A stretch of DNA of 64,000 bases from Mycobacterium colombiense (GTDB lineage: Bacteria > Actinomycetota > Actinomycetes > Mycobacteriales > Mycobacteriaceae): NCBI RefSeq assembly GCF_001953985.1, contig NZ_MBEI01000051.1, positions 1 through 64,000 of the forward strand, read 5' to 3'. The notes below the pieces were generated by a model, which saw only the letters and a list, made by a program, of their open reading frames with translations, was not told the DNA's origin and ran no database searches. Position numbers and translations under genes: made by a program. Of the stretch, positions 40,626-64,000 are shown piece after piece (the first letter of the stretch is position 1; each line of letters starts with the position of its first letter).

Positions 40626-42419
40626 TCAGCCACGGTGATCGGACCGGGACTCCTCGGGGGTCCAGGCCTGCGGCTGGCCGGGGTGGCCGGGAAAGAGGAA
40701 GTCGATGAAGGCCGCGGCCGTGGGCTGAGGCTCGTGGTTGGCCAGCCCCGGGCGCTCGTTGGCTTCGATGAAGGAGTAGTCGGCGCCGGTGACGTCGGGC
40801 ACCAGCAGGTCGATGCCGGTCACCGGGATGCCGATCGCTTCGGCCGCCGTCACCGCGACGCGGCACAGTTCGCTGTTCACGTGCGCGGTGACGTCGTGGA
40901 TGGTGCCGCCCTGGTGCAGGTTGGCGGTGCGCCGAACCCGCAGCCGCGTCCCCTGCGGCAGCACGTCGTCCAGGTTCCAGCCGGCCTCGGCGATCGTCGA
41001 CTCCGTGAGGTCGTCGAGCGGGATGCGGGACTCACCGCCGGTGGCCGCCGAGCGGCGCCGGCTCTCGGCCGCGATCAGGTCCCGCACGCTGTGCTCCCCC
41101 GTGCCGATGATCTCCGGGGGCAACCGCAGCGCGGCGGCGACGACGCGGCCGTCGATCACCACCAGTCGCAGGTCGTCGCCGGTCACCCGCTGCTCGATCA
41201 GCACGTCCGGGTATTGCTGCCGGGCCCGCGCCAGCGCGGAGCTGAGGTCGTCGGGCCCGTTGTCCGGGAGGACCCCGACGGTGATGCCCTTGCCCTGCTC
41301 GCCCCGCGTCGGTTTGACGACGACCTCGCCGACCTCCTTGAGGAATGCGAAGTCACTCTCGTCGAACGTGGCCAGCCGGGCGCGGGGCACGGTGATGCCC
41401 GCCTCGGAGACCAGGCGCCGCGTCAACCGCTTGTCGTCGCAGCGGCACATGGCCACCGCGGAGGTGTACTCGGACAACGATTCCCGGGTGATGACGCTGC
41501 GGCCGCCGTAGGTCAGGCGGATCTCGCCGGTCTCGGCGTCGAGCACCTCCACCCAGATCCCGCGGCGCAACGCTTCGTCGGCGATGATCCGGGCGTAGGG
41601 GTTGAGGTCGTCGATCGTCTCCGGGGGCGGGGTGAACAGCGGCTCGTTGATCGCATTCTTGCGCTTGATCGCCAGCACCGGGACGCGACGGAAACCCAGC
41701 TTCTCGTAGAGGCCGATGGCGGCGGCGTTGTCGTGCGCCACCGACAGGTCCATGTAGGCGCGGCCCGCGCTGCGGTAATGCTCGGCCAGCGCCTTGGTCA
41801 GGGCGCCGCCGACGCCCGGCAGCCCGGCGGCCGGATCGACCGCCAGCGTCCACAGGCTCGACCCCTCTTCCGGGTCGTTGAACAGCAACTCGTGGTCGAC
41901 GCCGGTGACCGTGCCGACCACGGCCCCGTCCTCGTCGCGCACCGCGAGCAGATACTTCACCGCCGGCACGTGCTGATGGTTGTCCCAGATCACGTCGACG
42001 CCGGCCGGGACCATGCCACAGCGCACGTAGACGCGGTTCATGGCGTCGGCATCGATCGGGTCGTTGAGCGTGCGCACCGTCACGCCCAGCGGCGTCGGCG
42101 CCAGGTTCTTCGTCTTGGGCGTGAAGCGCAGCCGGTAGGTGTGGCTGGGGTCGATGAACAGCTCGGTGGGCGCCTCGGCGACCACCACGTGCGACTCGCG
42201 GGCGTAGATGCAGATGTCGCGACGCCCGGGGCCCTCGCGGCGCAGCGCCTCGACCAGTTCCTGGGAATTGGCGAAGGTCTGCCCGAAAATCAGCCGGCCC
42301 CAACCCAATTCGAGCTCGACATCCTTGGCCATCGCGTCGACCAGCTCTGGCGGCGACGCGTCATGCAGACCGAGCGTGATCGCCTCGGTGTGGTCGCCGG
42401 ACGGATCGACCTTGGTCAT
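40626..42419 (-). CDS. ngg: N-acetylglutaminylglutamine synthetase (GNAT + ATP-grasp)
   Basis: This 597-aa protein joins two catalytic domains. The first ~280 residues contain an N-acetyltransferase (GNAT) fold with an acetyl-CoA loop (GLPGVGGALTKALAEHYRSAGRAYMDLSVAHDNAAAIGLYEKLGF). The C-terminal half is a RimK-like ATP-grasp ligase (FLKEVGEVVVKPTRGEQGKGITV; metal-binding YSFIEANERPGLANH). This fusion is characteristic of the synthetase that makes acetylated glutaminylglutamine for the osmoprotectant NAGGN. Its ATG overlaps the stop of the amidotransferase by 4 bases (ATGA), matching the known paired arrangement. The M42-type peptidase that often completes the trio is not in the window. It acts in the cytosol. 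Confidence 0.85.
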   Translation of the reverse strand: MTKVDPSGDHTEAITLGLHDASPPELVDAMAKDVELELGWGRLIFGQTFANSQELVEALRREGPGRRDICIYARESHVVVAEAPTELFIDPSHTYRLRFTPKTKNLAPTPLGVTVRTLNDPIDADAMNRVYVRCGMVPAGVDVIWDNHQHVPAVKYLLAVRDEDGAVVGTVTGVDHELLFNDPEEGSSLWTLAVDPAAGLPGVGGALTKALAEHYRSAGRAYMDLSVAHDNAAAIGLYEKLGFRRVPVLAIKRKNAINEPLFTPPPETIDDLNPYARIIADEALRRGIWVEVLDAETGEIRLTYGGRSVITRESLSEYTSAVAMCRCDDKRLTRRLVSEAGITVPRARLATFDESDFAFLKEVGEVVVKPTRGEQGKGITVGVLPDNGPDDLSSALARARQQYPDVLIEQRVTGDDLRLVVIDGRVVAAALRLPPEIIGTGEHSVRDLIAAESRRRSAATGGESRIPLDDLTESTIAEAGWNLDDVLPQGTRLRVRRTANLHQGGTIHDVTAHVNSELCRVAVTAAEAIGIPVTGIDLLVPDVTGADYSFIEANERPGLANHEPQPTAAAFIDFLFPGHPGQPQAWTPEESRSDHRG

Positions 42420-44221
42420 GCAACCGGGCCCGTTACACCATGACGCTGCAACCAGAGCTCGAGCAGGGCGATCTGCCAGAGCTCGTTACCCCGCAGCGGG
42501 GTCAGTTTGCCGTTCGGGTTGGCCAGCAACGCGTCGACCGCGTCGGTGTTGAACAGGCCGCGCTCCTTGGCAGTCGGCGCATACAGAGCGTCGCGAACCA
42601 TGTCGAGATACGGGCCCTCGAGGTGGGTCAGCGCCGGGACCGGAAAGTAGCCCTTGGGGCGGTCGATGACCTCCGACGGAATCACCCGTCGCGCAGCCTG
42701 TTTGAGGACGCCCTTGCCTTCGTGCGCGATCTTCAGTTCCGGCGGGCAGGTCGCCGCCAGCTCGACCAGCTCGTGGTCGAGGAACGGCACCCGGCCCTCC
42801 AGCCCCCACGCCATCGTCATGTTGTCGACCCGCTTCACCGGGTCGTCGATCAGCATCACGGTGGTGTCGAGGCGCAGTGCGCGGTCGATGCCGGTTTCGG
42901 CGCCGGCCTGCGCGAAATGCTCGGTGACGAATCGCAGGCTGGGATCTCCGGACGCGACGATGCCCGATCCGACCAGCGCATCGACGCCGGCGTCGTCGCG
43001 GTCGAAGAACGCGCCGCGGTACTGGGCGACGGCACCGTCCAGGGTGGCCGCGGCGGCCTCGCCCATCGGCGGATACCAGTGGTAGCCGGCGAACACCTCG
43101 TCGGCGCCCTGGCCGGACTGCACGACCTTCACATGCCGCGCCACTTCCTGGCTCAGCAGGTAGAAGGCGACGCAGTCGTGGCTGACCATCGGCTCGCTCA
43201 TCGCGCCGATGGCACCGTCCAGCGCGGGCAGCATCCGGTCGGTCTCGATGCGGATCTGGTGATGGTTGGTCTCGAAGCGCTGGGCCACGATGTCGGAGTA
43301 CTGGAACTCGTCGCCCTTGACGCCGCCCGCCGACTCGAAGCCGATGGAGAAGGTCGACAGTCCGTGCTGGCCGGCCTCGGCGAGCAGCCCCACGATCAAG
43401 CTGGAGTCCACGCCCCCCGACAACAGGCAACCGACCGGCACGTCGGCGACCAGGCGCCGCTTGACCGCCAGCCGCAGCGTGGACAGCACGGCGTCTTCCC
43501 AGTCGCGCTCCGACCAGTCGGCGCGATCCGCGTGGCGGGTGAAGTCCGGTGCCCAGTAGGTGGTGACGGTGCGCCTGCCGTCGGGCTCGATGGCCACCAG
43601 CGACGCGGGCGGCACCTTGCGGACCCCACGCAGGATGGTGTTCGGCGCGGGCACCACCGAGTGGAAGCTCATGTAGTGATGCAGGGCGACCGGGTCGATC
43701 CGGGTGTCCACGCCGCCGCCGGCCAGCAGGGCCGGCAATGTGGACGCGAACCGGACGCGGTGGTTGTCCTCGGTCACATACAGCGGCTTGATGCCGAGCC
43801 GGTCGCGGCCGAGCAGCACCCGCCCGCTGTCGCGCTCGACGATGGCGAAGGCAAACATTCCGAACAGGTGGCTGACGAAGTCGTCGCCCCACCGGTGGTA
43901 GGCCTTGATCAGAACCTCGGTGTCGCTGTGCGAGAAGAAGCGGTAGCCGTACCCGCTGAGCTCCTGCCGCAACTCCTTGTAGTTGTAGATGCAGCCGTTC
44001 CACGCCAGCGACAGACCCAGCTCCGAGTCGACCATCGGCTGGGCACCGGCTTCGGTCAGGTCAATGATTTTGAGGCGACGATGGCCGAGCGCGACGCGGC
44101 CCTGCGACCAGGCGCCACCCGTATCGGGGCCCCGGGGTGTCAGCACCGCGGCCATCGCTGAGACCGCCGCGACGTCGGGCGCCTGCCCGTCGAGCCGTAC
44201 CTCCCCGGTGACTCCGCACAC
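42416..44221 (-). CDS. N-acetylglutaminylglutamine amidotransferase (asparagine-synthase family)
   Basis: This is a 601-aa class II glutamine amidotransferase. GTG at 44221 makes Cys2 the N-terminal nucleophile after Met removal (CGVTGEVRLDG), which decides the start; the open frame up to 44290 would bury this Cys. The glutaminase domain holds RGPDTGG, the GHRRLKIIDL Arg loop and NGCIYN. The synthase domain has the ATP-pyrophosphatase motif LSGGVDSSLIV. Together with the overlapping ATP-grasp gene it fits the amidation step of NAGGN (N-acetylglutaminylglutamine amide) osmolyte synthesis. It lies 156 bases downstream of the NRPS stop, so transcription could continue from the NRPS; this is not proven. 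Confidence 0.85.
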   Translation of the reverse strand: MCGVTGEVRLDGQAPDVAAVSAMAAVLTPRGPDTGGAWSQGRVALGHRRLKIIDLTEAGAQPMVDSELGLSLAWNGCIYNYKELRQELSGYGYRFFSHSDTEVLIKAYHRWGDDFVSHLFGMFAFAIVERDSGRVLLGRDRLGIKPLYVTEDNHRVRFASTLPALLAGGGVDTRIDPVALHHYMSFHSVVPAPNTILRGVRKVPPASLVAIEPDGRRTVTTYWAPDFTRHADRADWSERDWEDAVLSTLRLAVKRRLVADVPVGCLLSGGVDSSLIVGLLAEAGQHGLSTFSIGFESAGGVKGDEFQYSDIVAQRFETNHHQIRIETDRMLPALDGAIGAMSEPMVSHDCVAFYLLSQEVARHVKVVQSGQGADEVFAGYHWYPPMGEAAAATLDGAVAQYRGAFFDRDDAGVDALVGSGIVASGDPSLRFVTEHFAQAGAETGIDRALRLDTTVMLIDDPVKRVDNMTMAWGLEGRVPFLDHELVELAATCPPELKIAHEGKGVLKQAARRVIPSEVIDRPKGYFPVPALTHLEGPYLDMVRDALYAPTAKERGLFNTDAVDALLANPNGKLTPLRGNELWQIALLELWLQRHGVTGPVA

Positions 44222-44377
44222 GCCTTTGACCCTACCGTTGTCCGATTCGAAGTGCTCGTGAGCTCCGCCAAAAGCGCTGCAACGCGCCACGTACAGCGGC
44301 GATCAACGCATGGTGATCACCGCGATCGGCGGATGTGTGAACTGGATCGCACCGTCGCCCCGAACCGGCCGACACGC
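44222..44377 (-). other. Intergenic gap between NRPS stop and amidotransferase start
   Basis: These 156 bases separate the NRPS TGA (44378) from the amidotransferase GTG (44221). I see no confident gene and no strong terminator stem. A weak GGTAGGG purine tract about 10 bases before the GTG may be the ribosome binding site. The gap is long enough for a promoter, so the osmolyte genes may be independent of the NRPS. Confidence 0.4.

Positions 44378-64000
<19,623 letters not shown>

Noticed and set aside
44222..44290. An upstream start for the amidotransferase at 44290
   Set aside because: It would place a 23-residue leader before the Cys that must become the N-terminal nucleophile. GTG at 44221 directly precedes that Cys.

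Overview
The window is GC-rich, densely packed, actinobacterial chromosomal DNA, most likely from a non-tuberculous Mycobacterium. The reasons are a PknE-type receptor kinase with a periplasmic DsbA-like domain, an Rv2671-type RibD-like reductase, an F420-type luciferase-like enzyme, a KshA/KstD steroid-ring pair and many paralogous lipid/steroid-type catabolic genes. The species cannot be fixed by eye. No tRNA, rRNA, CRISPR array, insertion sequence or phage gene was seen. The first ~125 bases are almost pure G/C and look like low-quality contig-edge sequence. The right edge cuts through a giant gene.

Region 1 (1-27,000) is a catabolic island. It starts with a truncated FAD dehydrogenase, an IclR regulator with a palindromic operator, an HSL esterase and an old-yellow-enzyme reductase. 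Next come two small alpha-beta-barrel-like proteins, an SRPBCC protein, and an SDR translationally coupled to a Baeyer-Villiger monooxygenase (BVMO) with a long N-terminal extension, as in 4-hydroxyacetophenone monooxygenase. Divergent from the BVMO is a 12-gene plus-strand run (9,098-21,007): acyl-CoA ligase, zinc alcohol dehydrogenase, aldehyde dehydrogenase, crotonase, a pair of acyl-CoA dehydrogenase subunits, SnoaL-like protein, SDR, second HSL esterase, an unrecognised protein with a possible 2-oxoglutarate-oxygenase motif, SDR and another SnoaL-like protein. A TetR gene and a perfect 10-bp inverted repeat follow. Then come an unrecognised 302-aa protein, a KshA-like Rieske oxygenase coupled to a small Cys-rich protein, a divergent KstD-like dehydrogenase and a PadR regulator. 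Together the genes suggest oxidation and beta-oxidation of a cyclic or aryl ketone, or a steroid-like substrate: alcohol to ketone, ketone to ester or lactone by the BVMO, ester hydrolysis, then CoA activation. The substrate itself is not readable from sequence.

Region 2 (27,100-39,040) is ordinary mycobacterial chromosome. It holds an F420-type oxidoreductase, a six-helix membrane protein, a NAD(P)/FAD oxidoreductase, and a two-gene unit of an ArsR-ArsC fusion plus a Tat-exported multicopper oxidase, with an ArsR-type palindrome between it and a divergent APC permease. It also holds a flavin-reductase-like protein, a RibD-like reductase, a small hypothetical protein and two tandem paralogous receptor Ser/Thr kinases with different extracytoplasmic domains.

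Region 3 (39,049-64,000), all on the minus strand, holds the end of a very large NRPS gene. The visible 6,540 residues are a module-1 tail, then C-A-T, C-A-T-E, C-A-T, C-A-T-E and C-A-T-TE. Downstream lie an asparagine-synthase-family amidotransferase, overlapped 4 bp by a GNAT/ATP-grasp ligase (the N-acetylglutaminylglutamine amide osmolyte pair), and an MFS transporter. The NRPS should release a peptide of at least six residues with predicted L-L-D-L-D-L stereochemistry. Modules 3 and 5 carry the same inferred specificity code and look like an internal duplication.
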